From Clostridia bacterium (GTDB lineage Bacteria > Bacillota > Clostridia > Christensenellales > Aristaeellaceae): a stretch of 64,000 nucleotides of DNA. Below, piece by piece: positions 52,586 through 60,083 of this stretch (its first letter is position 1; the number at the start of each line of letters is the position of its first letter). The notes beneath the pieces are model-generated. The model was not told the origin of the DNA and made no database searches. It worked only from the letters and a program-made list of their open reading frames with translations. Both the position numbers and the translations under genes were made by a program. The stretch covers positions 1 through 64,000 of the forward strand of contig JAFXUZ010000074.1 of the NCBI GenBank assembly GCA_017524725.1, written 5' to 3'.

Positions 52586-52627
52586 CGGGCCCGCCCGGGG
52601 CGATCCCGGCGCGGGCCCGCTTATTTC
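52586..52627 (+). terminator. GC-rich hairpin after the AOR gene
   Basis: gcgggcccgc, loop, gcgggcccgc followed by ttattt: a ten-base-pair stem with a weak U-run. It may stop part of the transcript before the gene at 52664. Confidence 0.6.
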
Positions 52628-52663
52628 ACCCGAATTGTTTCAGTATAGAGGAGGAAACTGTTA

Positions 52664-53449
52664 ATGGCACTGTTCGGACGCCGGAAACCCGGCTTTTCCA
52701 AAGAGGTGGAACTGAAGCCCAGCGAGATCCCGGGCGAATTCAGCGACGCGCTGGATCCCGCCGTCAACGGGGGCGAGGTGAAGCCCAAGGTCCAGGAGGC
52801 GCCGGAAGGGGCCGGAAGTGAAGCGGCGGCTGAAAAGAGGGACCTGTTCGAATACATGGAATCCCTGCCCGAGGTGGAGGATCCGTTCCCGCCTTTCCCG
52901 CCCGAAGAAGAAGCGCCTCCCGAGCCTGTGAAGACAAAGGCACAGCTGCTGGCGGATTTTATCCGCGAACGCTCGCGCTCCGCTCTGATCACCCCCAAGG
53001 CGCTGATCGAAAAGGACGAGGAGGACGCGGACACCCTGATCGCCGAAATGGCCGCGGATGAGACCTGCCGGGATATCCTGGAGGTCAAGGGACAAAAGGA
53101 CGTGTATTATTATTCCGAGGAAAATATGGCCCATAATTACGCGAAGATCGCCATGCTGACCCTGGAGAAGGACGACGCCCGCACGGTGGCGGAGATGGTG
53201 CGCTTCAACTGCAAGGCTTTCCCCACACCGACGCCGGTATATTATTTCGCCAGGCAGCCCTTCTTCCTGTCAAAGGACCGGATGGAACTGGTGATCGCCC
53301 AGATGAAGGATGACCCGGATTACGCCGACATACGTGAATGCATCGCGGACTGCAACGGTGAAAAATACCTGTATTCCCAGACCCATATGAGCGAAAAATA
53401 CGCACGGGCCCTTGCCAACGGCGCTGAATCCCGGGAGGCGGACGAATAG
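52664..53449 (+). CDS. Acidic protein of unknown function with internal duplication
   Basis: A 261-residue cytoplasmic protein that I do not recognise. The first 95 residues are low-complexity, rich in Glu and Pro, and probably disordered. The C-terminal half has two related units: residues about 125-168 (IAEMAADETCRDILEV...MAHNYAKIAML) and about 205-255 (IAQMKDDPDYADIREC...MSEKYARALA). Both share a Tyr-rich VYYYSEENM/KYLYSQTHM segment and suggest paired small helical modules. Its place after the ferredoxin and AOR genes is where YdhW-type proteins are found in related systems, so an accessory role in that system is a guess. Translation starts after gaggagg. Confidence 0.7.
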   Translation: MALFGRRKPGFSKEVELKPSEIPGEFSDALDPAVNGGEVKPKVQEAPEGAGSEAAAEKRDLFEYMESLPEVEDPFPPFPPEEEAPPEPVKTKAQLLADFIRERSRSALITPKALIEKDEEDADTLIAEMAADETCRDILEVKGQKDVYYYSEENMAHNYAKIAMLTLEKDDARTVAEMVRFNCKAFPTPTPVYYFARQPFFLSKDRMELVIAQMKDDPDYADIRECIADCNGEKYLYSQTHMSEKYARALANGAESREADE

Positions 53450-53741
53450 CCCGATCCCGGGACGCGGGCGACCGTGCATATGCCCGGGATACAGACCCGA
53501 GAACATAATACGCTCAGGCCTGTATTTCATCCCCCGCCGGCCTACCCCGGCGGGGGATATGTATGCATGCCCGCATGTCCTATCCGGCCGATTTGCACGC
53601 GGCCTTTTGAAGCTGCCCGGATGGTCCCGCACGGTATCCGATGAGAGCGCGGCGTAAGCGCCGATCTCCATGGTGAGGCGGCAGCCGACGCCGCCGAAAG
53701 GCTGCAGATCACCCCCGGCGGGTGCAGATGTGCTGAAAAAC
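53450..53741. other. Non-coding spacer with hairpins
   Basis: About 300 bases without a credible gene. It holds a stable hairpin atcccccgccgg/ccggcgggggat near 53527-53558, which may be the end of the upstream operon, and a two-part stem (53672-53676 with 53709-53713, and 53681-53686 with 53700-53705). The hairpins lie upstream of the next promoter, so they are not part of its leader. A short ORF through the region has no ribosome binding site. Confidence 0.5.
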
Positions 53742-53769
53742 AAAGTTCGGACAAGACCGGCCGAACTTT
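53742..53769. promoter_or_regulatory. Candidate operator over the -35 box
   Basis: aaagttcgg and ccgaacttt form a perfect 9-bp inverted repeat with 10 bases between. The right arm overlaps the -35 hexamer at 53767. No T-run follows, so a protein-binding site is more likely than a terminator. A further ttcggac lies inside the promoter spacer at 53776-53782. Confidence 0.6.
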
Positions 53770-53795
53770 ACAATCTTCGGACCATTCTGTATAAT
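53767..53795 (+). promoter_or_regulatory. Promoter of the NTPase-FdhD-MobB operon
   Basis: tttaca (53767-53772), 17 bases, and tataat (53790-53795). The start would lie near 53802, leaving a leader of about 60 bases. Confidence 0.75.
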
Positions 53796-53861
53796 GAAGC
53801 CGTCGGAGCGCATTGTTTTTTGTGGGTCACCTGCGGATGACCGCAAGGCGGAGGGCATATA

Positions 53862-54371
53862 ATGCATGTTTTTTTGACCGGGGAAAGGCAGATCGGCAAA
53901 AGCAGGGCCGTGCGGGCCGCGGCTGAAATCCTGGGGAGGCCATGCGCCGGGTTCCGTACTCGCTTCCTGACACGGGAGAGGGGTTCCTCCTCCCTGTATA
54001 TGGTCCCGGCGGCGGGAGAAGAGATCCTGGACGATAAGCACACGGTGGCTGTCCTGGAAAACGGGAAAATGCGGCCCCTGACGGAACGCTTTGATACCCT
54101 GGGAGCGGGATTGCTCCGGGAGGCCCAAAAGGAGAGAGGCGCCCTGATCCTGATGGACGAATGCGGACACCTTGAAAAAAACGCTTTTGTTTTCCAAAGG
54201 GAAATTTTAAAGTGCCTCGACGGGCCGGATCCTGTTCTGGGGGTCCTGAGGTGGGGCCAGCCATGGCATGACTTTATCAAAAACCATCCCCGGGTCACGG
54301 TGATCACGGTGACCGAGGACAACCGCGCGGACCTGGCGGAAAACATCGCCGCCCTCATTGAAAGGCCGTGA
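53862..54371 (+). CDS. P-loop nucleoside-triphosphatase (THEP1/NTPase_1-like)
   Basis: A 169-residue P-loop NTPase. Walker A is TGERQIGKSR at the N-terminus; the second signature CAGFRTRFLTRERG is the G-F-x-T-x-E-like motif of THEP1 proteins; Walker B is ALILMDECGHLE near residue 92. Such NTPases occur beside molybdenum-cofactor and FdhD genes in many Clostridia, but their role is not settled. It is the first gene of a three-gene operon. Confidence 0.82.
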   Translation: MHVFLTGERQIGKSRAVRAAAEILGRPCAGFRTRFLTRERGSSSLYMVPAAGEEILDDKHTVAVLENGKMRPLTERFDTLGAGLLREAQKERGALILMDECGHLEKNAFVFQREILKCLDGPDPVLGVLRWGQPWHDFIKNHPRVTVITVTEDNRADLAENIAALIERP

Positions 54372-54375
54372 AGCG

Positions 54376-54984
54376 ATGAAAGGCATCATGGACGAACAAC
54401 TGCTCTTCTGGCAGCTGAACGGCAGGCGGCAGGCCCCCCTGGACTGTTCACCCGGTGAGGATGAAAACCTGCTGACTGGCCTTCTTCTGACCGGGATGGC
54501 GGTGCCCGACCCCGGAAAGATCAGAAGTATCGTCCGGAACGGGGACACCTGGGAAGTCAGGACGGACGGAAGGGATGAATTACCGGACCTTGCGCGGCGG
54601 CTCGGGATGATCCCATCCCGGGCCGTCTGTTCCCCCGCCACGGAGGAGGCCGCGTATCTGGCCGGGCTGATCAGGGAGTGCGGGAAAGGTGACGGACTGC
54701 ATACCGCCCTTCTGCTGTGCGGCGGGACGGTGTTCCGTGGCAGGGATATCGCAAGGCACAGCGCCCTGGACCGGGCGGTCGGGAAAGCCGCCCGGGCGGG
54801 GGCGCGGCCGGAAGGGGCCGTCCTGGCCATCTCGGGCAGGCTGAGCCTGGAGATGCTCGCAAAAGCGGCGGCGGTGGGAGTCGGTACCGTGTTGACCGGG
54901 AAACAGGCGGGCAGGATGGCCATGGAATACGCAGATAAATGGGGCGTTTTGCTGGCAGACCCGTGTACCTGGATAAAGGAGTGA
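54376..54984 (+). CDS. FdhD-like formate dehydrogenase accessory protein, short and lacking the Cys-x-x-Cys
   Basis: A 202-residue FdhD-family protein, shorter than the usual ~260. The conserved parts are VFRGRDIARHSALDRAVGKA near residue 120 and LAISGRLSLEMLAKAA near 150, which bind the cofactor. Canonical FdhD has a Cys-x-x-Cys loop that transfers sulfur from IscS to the Mo centre; here the region reads SRAVCSPATEEAAY with one Cys only. It may act as a cofactor chaperone or on a different enzyme. The ATG at 54376 is chosen over an upstream TTG inside the previous gene. Confidence 0.8.
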   Translation: MKGIMDEQLLFWQLNGRRQAPLDCSPGEDENLLTGLLLTGMAVPDPGKIRSIVRNGDTWEVRTDGRDELPDLARRLGMIPSRAVCSPATEEAAYLAGLIRECGKGDGLHTALLLCGGTVFRGRDIARHSALDRAVGKAARAGARPEGAVLAISGRLSLEMLAKAAAVGVGTVLTGKQAGRMAMEYADKWGVLLADPCTWIKE

Positions 54985-54990
54985 CAGAAG

Positions 54991-55671
54991 ATGAAGATCG
55001 TTACTGTCGTGGGCATCCGTGCTTCGGGCAAAACATCGCTGATCGAAGTCCTGGTCAGGGAACTGACGGCCCGCGGAAAAAAAGTGGGGACTGTGAAGAC
55101 GGTTTTCTGTCCCACCTTTCATATGGACAAGCCCGGCAGCAACACTTATCGGCACACCCGGGCAGGGGCAGGCCTTGTAACGGTCCGGGCGGAGGGGGAA
55201 ACGTCGCTTCTCTTTCCCCGCAAAATGAGCCCGTCGGAGGTATATGAAAACTATTGCGGTTTCGACTGGGTGCTGGCGGAGGGTGATTACCAGCTTCCCG
55301 CGGCCCGCATCGTCACCGCCCACCGGGAGGAGGACGCCCGGGAACGTGTGAACCCAATGACGCTGGCTTTTTCCGGGAAGCTTGCCGATTCCCGGCAGGA
55401 ACTGTACGGCCTGAAGGTTTATCATTACGAAAGGGATATCAGCGCCCTTTGCGACCTGATGGAGGAAAAGGTGGAGGATACGGAGGACCCGGAAAAGCTG
55501 GACGAAAGCCTGAACGGGGAGGACCTGGCGCTGAGCCGTGCTTACTGCGCCGTGGGCTGCCGGGGGCACCGGGAAAAAAAGGAAGGCGTCAGGGTCACGG
55601 TGGACGGCGTTCCGCTTTCCCTCTCCCCGGAGCAGGAAAAAACTCTGCGGCTCTGGGCGGGAAAGGAATAA
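54991..55671 (+). CDS. mobB: MobB-like molybdopterin-guanine-dinucleotide biosynthesis GTPase
   Basis: A 226-residue P-loop protein. Walker A is VVGIRASGKTSLIEVL, and GTVKTVFCPTFHMDKPGSNTY matches the MobB GTVKH..H.fe.D.pGkDs pattern with changes. The last third is a charged extension not usual in MobB (~170 residues) and includes a Cys pair in YCAVGCRGH. It begins 6 bases after the FdhD-like gene. It would support MobA in adding GMP to molybdopterin, which suits formate-dehydrogenase-type enzymes. Confidence 0.85.
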   Translation: MKIVTVVGIRASGKTSLIEVLVRELTARGKKVGTVKTVFCPTFHMDKPGSNTYRHTRAGAGLVTVRAEGETSLLFPRKMSPSEVYENYCGFDWVLAEGDYQLPAARIVTAHREEDARERVNPMTLAFSGKLADSRQELYGLKVYHYERDISALCDLMEEKVEDTEDPEKLDESLNGEDLALSRAYCAVGCRGHREKKEGVRVTVDGVPLSLSPEQEKTLRLWAGKE

Positions 55672-55727
55672 GCGCGGACAGAGCGCTTTTTTTTCCCGAA
55701 AGCCGAAAAGTCCGGGACATAAAAACC

Positions 55728-55757
55728 TTGACAGCCCTTTGATCAATGGTGGATAAT
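55728..55757 (+). promoter_or_regulatory. Promoter of the modABC-moe-moa operon
   Basis: ttgaca (55728-55733), an 18-base spacer and gataat (55752-55757). The start would lie near 55764 and give a leader of about 340 bases before modA. Confidence 0.72.
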
Positions 55758-55785
55758 AGTACTGTCTTCGAGCCCCTGTCCCTAA

Positions 55786-55909
55786 GGCGTCCGCTATGGG
55801 ACCCGGGCCGCGCCGGAGCATTCGGTATCAGGGCGCAGCGGGAAACGGCTGCACCTTCCGCATTCGAAAAGGAGACAGACGACCTTGAGGGCCTGTGTTT
55901 GCGTACGCC
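55786..55909 (+). promoter_or_regulatory. Candidate Moco-type riboswitch A (first of two)
   Basis: A structured segment closed by ggcgt (55786-55790) pairing with acgcc (55905-55909). Its core reads ggaaacggc, then cacctt, then aaaaggagacag (55841-55877). This core order is shared with element B downstream. An intrinsic terminator follows at 55916-55952, the arrangement of a transcription-terminating riboswitch. It precedes molybdate transport and cofactor genes, the typical setting of Moco RNAs. The family call rests on context and remembered motif, not on a covariance search. Confidence 0.5.
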
Positions 55910-55915
55910 CTCTTT

Positions 55916-55952
55916 TGTCCGTGTATCCTTTTCGGGATGCGCGGACATTTTT
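55916..55952 (+). terminator. Intrinsic terminator inside the modA leader
   Basis: tgtccg-t-gtatcc, loop, gggat-gcg-cggaca followed by tttttgttt. It lies 6 bases after element A and about 150 bases before modA, so it can only act as a regulated attenuator, not as the end of a gene. Confidence 0.82.
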
Positions 55953-55969
55953 GTTTATAATACCGTTCT

Positions 55970-56032
55970 GCTCCGCATAGGGTCGGCGCCGGAAACAGCC
56001 CGGCCTCCCTTTTGGAAAGGAGACGGCGGAGC
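55970..56032 (+). promoter_or_regulatory. Candidate Moco/Tuco-type riboswitch B (second, compact)
   Basis: A 63-base element closed by a perfect 7-bp stem, gctccgc (55970-55976) with gcggagc (56026-56032). Inside are ggtcggc, ccggaaacag, and a ccctttt/aaaggag hairpin followed by ac. It repeats the core of element A but lacks one arm. A tataat (55956-55961) just upstream has no good -35 partner. About 75 bases separate it from modA, whose ribosome binding site is gaaaggag. Confidence 0.5.
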
Positions 56033-56107
56033 ATGCGGCCTGGGATGGCGGCTTGTTTGTGTTCCCTCCGTTCTTAAAGAAGACAAAAAGACGAAAGGAG
56101 AAAGAAC

Positions 56108-56935
56108 ATGAACAGAGTCGTGAAACGTATCCTGGCGGTGCTGCTGGCCCTGATGCTGTGCCTGGGCGGAGCCCTGGCCGAAGCGGGGGAGGAAAAGACG
56201 GAGCTGATCGTCTTCGCCGCCGCGTCGATGACGGAGACCCTGACTGCTTTGAAGGCGGTCTACGAGGAACAGCATCCCAATGTGACCATCGTCTATAATT
56301 TCGATTCCTCCGGCACCCTGAAGACCCAGATCGAGAGCGGTGCGGAATGCGATGTGTTCATCTCCGCTTCCCCTAAACAGATGAACCAGCTGGATATCGC
56401 GGCGGATCCGTCCGTGAACTCCGCCGGCCTGGACTTTGTCCTGCAGGGCACCCGGATCGACCTGTTGGAAAACAAGGTGGCCCTGGCTGTGCCCGAAGGA
56501 AACCCGAAGGGCGTGGCAAGCTTCGACGCCCTGGCGGAAATGCTCAAAAACAGCAGTATCCTGCTGGCTATGGGCAACAGCGACGTGCCTGTGGGACAGT
56601 ATACCCGGAAGATTTTTGCCTTTTACGGCCTGGATGAAGGGGAGCTTGCGGAAAGCGGCGTACTGACCTACGGCAGCAATGTCAAGGAAGTGACCACCCA
56701 GGTCTCGGAGGCCGTGGTGGACTGCGGTATCATCTACGCCACGGACGCCTTCTCGGCCAAGCTTACGGTGGCGGATACAGCCACGCCCGAGATGTGCGGG
56801 CAGGTGATCTATCCCGCGGCTGTACTGAACATCACAAAGAATGAGGAACTGGCCCGGGATTACCTCTCCTTCCTGACATCTCCGGAAGCCGACGCCGTAT
56901 TTGAGTCGGTGGGCTTCTCCCCGATGCACGAATAA
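56108..56935 (+). CDS. modA: Molybdate ABC transporter substrate-binding protein
   Basis: A 275-residue ModA. The signal peptide (about 1-24, ending GALAEA) has no lipobox. The mature start LIVFAAASMTETLTAL holds the oxyanion-binding Ser, and DSSGTLKTQIESGAECDVFISAS, VPVGQYTRKIF and SEAVVDCGIIYATDAF carry further ligand residues. It binds molybdate (or tungstate) outside the membrane and delivers it to ModB. First gene after the double riboswitch-like leader. Confidence 0.94.
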   Translation: MNRVVKRILAVLLALMLCLGGALAEAGEEKTELIVFAAASMTETLTALKAVYEEQHPNVTIVYNFDSSGTLKTQIESGAECDVFISASPKQMNQLDIAADPSVNSAGLDFVLQGTRIDLLENKVALAVPEGNPKGVASFDALAEMLKNSSILLAMGNSDVPVGQYTRKIFAFYGLDEGELAESGVLTYGSNVKEVTTQVSEAVVDCGIIYATDAFSAKLTVADTATPEMCGQVIYPAAVLNITKNEELARDYLSFLTSPEADAVFESVGFSPMHE

Positions 56936-57000
56936 TCATGCCACTCCGGCGGGAAAGCCATCCTTCCCGCCGGTAATAACATGAGGAAAGAGGGCATAGC

Positions 57001-57663
57001 ATGGATCTGTATCCCCTCTGGAATTCGCTGCGCATTGCCGGCATCAGCACCGTGATCATCTTTTTTGCAGGCGTTCCGGCAGCGTACTATATCGCCAAAG
57101 CGCCCCGTGCCGTCAAGGGGATCCTGGACGTGATCCTCACTCTGCCGCTGGTACTGCCTCCCACGGTGGTCGGTTACCTGCTGCTGAGGGCGCTTGGTCC
57201 CAGGCGTCCGGTAGGCGCTTTTTTCCTGGAGCATTTCGGTCTGCGGCTGACCATGACCTGGTGGTCGGCGGTGTTCGCCACCGCCGTGGTGATCTTTCCC
57301 CTGATGTACCGTACCTGCCGGGGAGCTTTCGAAAGCTTTGACGAATCCCTGGCTGCCTGCGGGAAGACCCTGGGATTATCCGGCGCCTATATCTTCTGGC
57401 GCATCCGCATGCCCTGCTGCCGGCCGGGGATCCTGGCGGGCACTGTGCTTGCCTTTGCCCGGGCCCTGGGGGAATACGGGGCCACCAGTATGATCGCGGG
57501 CTATACACCCGGTCGTACGGCCACGATATCCACCACCGTGTACCAATTGTGGCGTACCAACGACGACGCCCTGGCCTTCCGCTGGGTGATGGTGAACATC
57601 GCCATCTCTTTCGCGGTCCTGCTGGTCGTGAACCTGATGGAAAAACGGGAAAAAAGAAGGTGA
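57001..57663 (+). CDS. modB: Molybdate ABC transporter permease
   Basis: A 220-residue permease with five or six helices and the inner-membrane signature SLAACGKTLGLSGAYIFWRIRMP near residue 117, which contacts the ATPase, and the family motif FARALGEYGATSMIAGYTPG. Standard ModB length. It starts after gaggaaagag and is followed four bases later by modC. Confidence 0.95.
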   Translation: MDLYPLWNSLRIAGISTVIIFFAGVPAAYYIAKAPRAVKGILDVILTLPLVLPPTVVGYLLLRALGPRRPVGAFFLEHFGLRLTMTWWSAVFATAVVIFPLMYRTCRGAFESFDESLAACGKTLGLSGAYIFWRIRMPCCRPGILAGTVLAFARALGEYGATSMIAGYTPGRTATISTTVYQLWRTNDDALAFRWVMVNIAISFAVLLVVNLMEKREKRR

Positions 57664-57667
57664 ACCC

Positions 57668-58711
57668 ATGGCCCTGCAGGCAGAGATCCATAAAAAACTG
57701 GGCCGGTTCAGCCTGGACATGGCTTTTGAAGCGGAGGATGAGACCCTGGCGCTGCTGGGCGCGTCGGGGTGCGGCAAAAGCATGACGCTCCGCTGCATCG
57801 CCGGGGTGGAAAAACCCGATTCGGGGCGCATCGTGCTGGATGGGGCCGTGCTTTATGATTCCGCCCGCGGCATCGACCTGAAGCCTCAGCAAAGGCGGGT
57901 GGGGCTGATGTTCCAGCATTACGCGCTGTTCCCCAATATGACGGTATTGCAGAACGTGATGTGCGGCACGCGCCGCGGGGGACGGGGACGCGTACAGAAG
58001 GACAAGGCCATGCGGGCTCTTGACTCCATGGGGATCGCGGACCTGGCGGCAAGGCTCCCGCGCCAGCTGTCGGGAGGACAGCAGCAAAGGACGGCTCTGG
58101 CCAGGATGCTGGTATCGGATCCCGCTGTCCTTCTGCTGGACGAGCCGTTTTCCGCGCTGGACAGCCATCTCAGGTTCCGCATGGAGGAAGAGATGCGAAA
58201 GGTGATCCGTCAATTCGGCAAAACGGTGCTTCTGGTATCCCACGACCGGGACGAGGTCTACCGCCTGGCGGACAGGGTCGCCATCGTGAAGGACGGACGG
58301 GTGGACCGGCTGGATACCCGTGCCGCGGTCTTTGCCGATCCGGGCAGCCGGACGGCCTGTGCGCTGACAGGGTGCAAAAACATATCCTCCATCCGCCCGC
58401 TGGATGGGGAAAGGGTGTTTGCGGTCGACTGGGGCGTCCCGCTGAAGCTTTCCCCGGGGCCGGGTGTCGACGCCCTGGGCCTGAGGATGCACGCCATCTG
58501 TCCCGGGGAAGGGGAAAACACCTTCCGGTGCCGCGTATGCGACGTGATCGAGAATCCCTTTTCGTTTACCGTGATGCTCCGTCCCCTGGAGGCTCCGGAT
58601 GATTCGGTGCCCATTGGCTGGGAAACGGAAAAAGACCTGTGGCGCGGGATGATGGCGGAGGAAGTGACCGTGCATTTCCCGGACAGCGCCCTTTTGCGGC
58701 TGAAAGGATGA
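57668..58711 (+). CDS. modC: Molybdate ABC transporter ATP-binding protein
   Basis: A 347-residue ATPase. Walker A is LGASGCGKSMTLRCIAG, the signature is LSGGQQQRTALARML, Walker B is LLLDEPFSALD, and the switch His is in LVSHDRDEVY. A C-terminal TOBE-like region from about residue 240 may bind oxyanion for feedback control, as in ModC. It overlaps moeA by an ATGA. Confidence 0.95.
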   Translation: MALQAEIHKKLGRFSLDMAFEAEDETLALLGASGCGKSMTLRCIAGVEKPDSGRIVLDGAVLYDSARGIDLKPQQRRVGLMFQHYALFPNMTVLQNVMCGTRRGGRGRVQKDKAMRALDSMGIADLAARLPRQLSGGQQQRTALARMLVSDPAVLLLDEPFSALDSHLRFRMEEEMRKVIRQFGKTVLLVSHDRDEVYRLADRVAIVKDGRVDRLDTRAAVFADPGSRTACALTGCKNISSIRPLDGERVFAVDWGVPLKLSPGPGVDALGLRMHAICPGEGENTFRCRVCDVIENPFSFTVMLRPLEAPDDSVPIGWETEKDLWRGMMAEEVTVHFPDSALLRLKG

Positions 58712-59931
58712 TCAAAATGCTTGAGAACCCCTCCTGGGAGGAGGCGAGGGACCTTCTTTTGTCCCTGGCGAAGGAAACAGATACCGAAGATACGCCGCTG
58801 GAGGAATGCATGGGGCGGGTGCTGGCCTTTGACCTGACCGCTTCGGGCGACGTGCCGCCCTTTGACCGCTCTGCCTACGACGGCTATGCCATGCGCTCAA
58901 AAGACCTGGAAGGGGCCGGGAAGGATCGACCTGTCACCCTCAGGATCACCGAGACCATTCCCGCGGGAAGCGTACCGTCCCGGCCCGTGGTTCCCGGGAC
59001 TGCCGCCCGGCTGATGACCGGGGCGAAGATCCCCGAGGGGGCTGACTGTGTGATCAATTTTGAGCGCACCGAATTTACGTTTGAGACGGTGACGGTTTTC
59101 CAGACCCTCAAAAAAGGGGACAACATCGTCCGGCGGGGCGAGGACGTGGCAGCCGGAACGCTGCTGGCCCCACGGGGTACGGTGATCGATCCCGGACTGG
59201 CCGGCACCCTTGCAGCCCAGGGGATCGCCCGGGTCAGGGTGTACAGGAAACCCGTGGTCGCGCTGGTCTCCACCGGAAGCGAGGTGGTGGAGGCGGACTC
59301 GGAGGAGGGCCCGGGGAAGATCCGCAACGCCAACCGGGCGGCTTTCACGGCGCTCCTTAAGATGGAGGGCTGCCGTGTCCGTTATATGGGCCTGGCCGGG
59401 GACGACGCGGCTGAGATCGCTTCCCTTATTTCCCGGGGCCTTGAAGAATGCGACGCCGTTATTATCACCGGCGGAGTCTCGGTGGGCGACTGGGACGTGA
59501 CGCCGGACGCCATGGCGCTGTCCGGGGCCGAGGTACTGGTCCGGGGCGTTTCGATGAAACCGGGCATGGCCTGCGCTTATGCTGCCTGCAGGGGAAAGCC
59601 GGTCCTTGGACTGTCCGGCAATCCCGCGTCAGCCCTGACCAATTACTGCGCCTGCGTCCTGCCCGCCGTGCGCAGGATGTGCGGGCGGGCGGAAGCGCTG
59701 CCTGTCGGTTTCACGGCGGAAATGGCAGAAGGGTTCGGCAAAAAGAGTCCGTCGGAGAGGTTCCTGAGGGGGCGGCTCCGGTTCGCGGACGGCAGAACGC
59801 TGTTTGTCCCCTCTGCCAGGCAGGGAAACGCCGTGCTTTCTTCCGCCATCGGATGCGATGCGTACGCCCGTATTCCCGCGGGCTCAGGTCCGGTGGAACA
59901 GGGGCGGATAGTCAGCGGCTTTATGCTGTAG
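58708..59931 (+). CDS. moeA: Molybdopterin molybdenumtransferase MoeA
   Basis: A 407-residue MoeA that inserts molybdate into adenylylated molybdopterin. Typical motifs are PPFDRSAYDGYAMRS near residue 50, IPAGSVPSRPV, TGAKIPEGAD, VSTGSEVVE, the molybdopterin-binding ITGGVSVGDWD near residue 253, and LGLSGNPASAL near 300. The ATG at 58708 overlaps the modC stop, giving translational coupling. Confidence 0.95.
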   Translation: MIKMLENPSWEEARDLLLSLAKETDTEDTPLEECMGRVLAFDLTASGDVPPFDRSAYDGYAMRSKDLEGAGKDRPVTLRITETIPAGSVPSRPVVPGTAARLMTGAKIPEGADCVINFERTEFTFETVTVFQTLKKGDNIVRRGEDVAAGTLLAPRGTVIDPGLAGTLAAQGIARVRVYRKPVVALVSTGSEVVEADSEEGPGKIRNANRAAFTALLKMEGCRVRYMGLAGDDAAEIASLISRGLEECDAVIITGGVSVGDWDVTPDAMALSGAEVLVRGVSMKPGMACAYAACRGKPVLGLSGNPASALTNYCACVLPAVRRMCGRAEALPVGFTAEMAEGFGKKSPSERFLRGRLRFADGRTLFVPSARQGNAVLSSAIGCDAYARIPAGSGPVEQGRIVSGFML

Positions 59932-60083
59932 CGGTTTCCTGCCCACGCCGCTGTGCGGACTTTATGAAGGGTTCGGCCGGCCTCATCGGCGACCGCCGCG
60001 GGAAACCGTCTTTCGCACAGCTGCCTCTGTCGGACCCAAAAACCTTTTCCCGATTTGCCGCTCATGACAGGGAGAATAAACGG

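Noticed and set aside
53412..53657. 81-codon open frame downstream of the acidic protein gene
   Set aside because: It starts inside the previous gene, has no ribosome binding site and is rich in Pro/Arg/Gly as expected for chance frames in GC-rich spacer.
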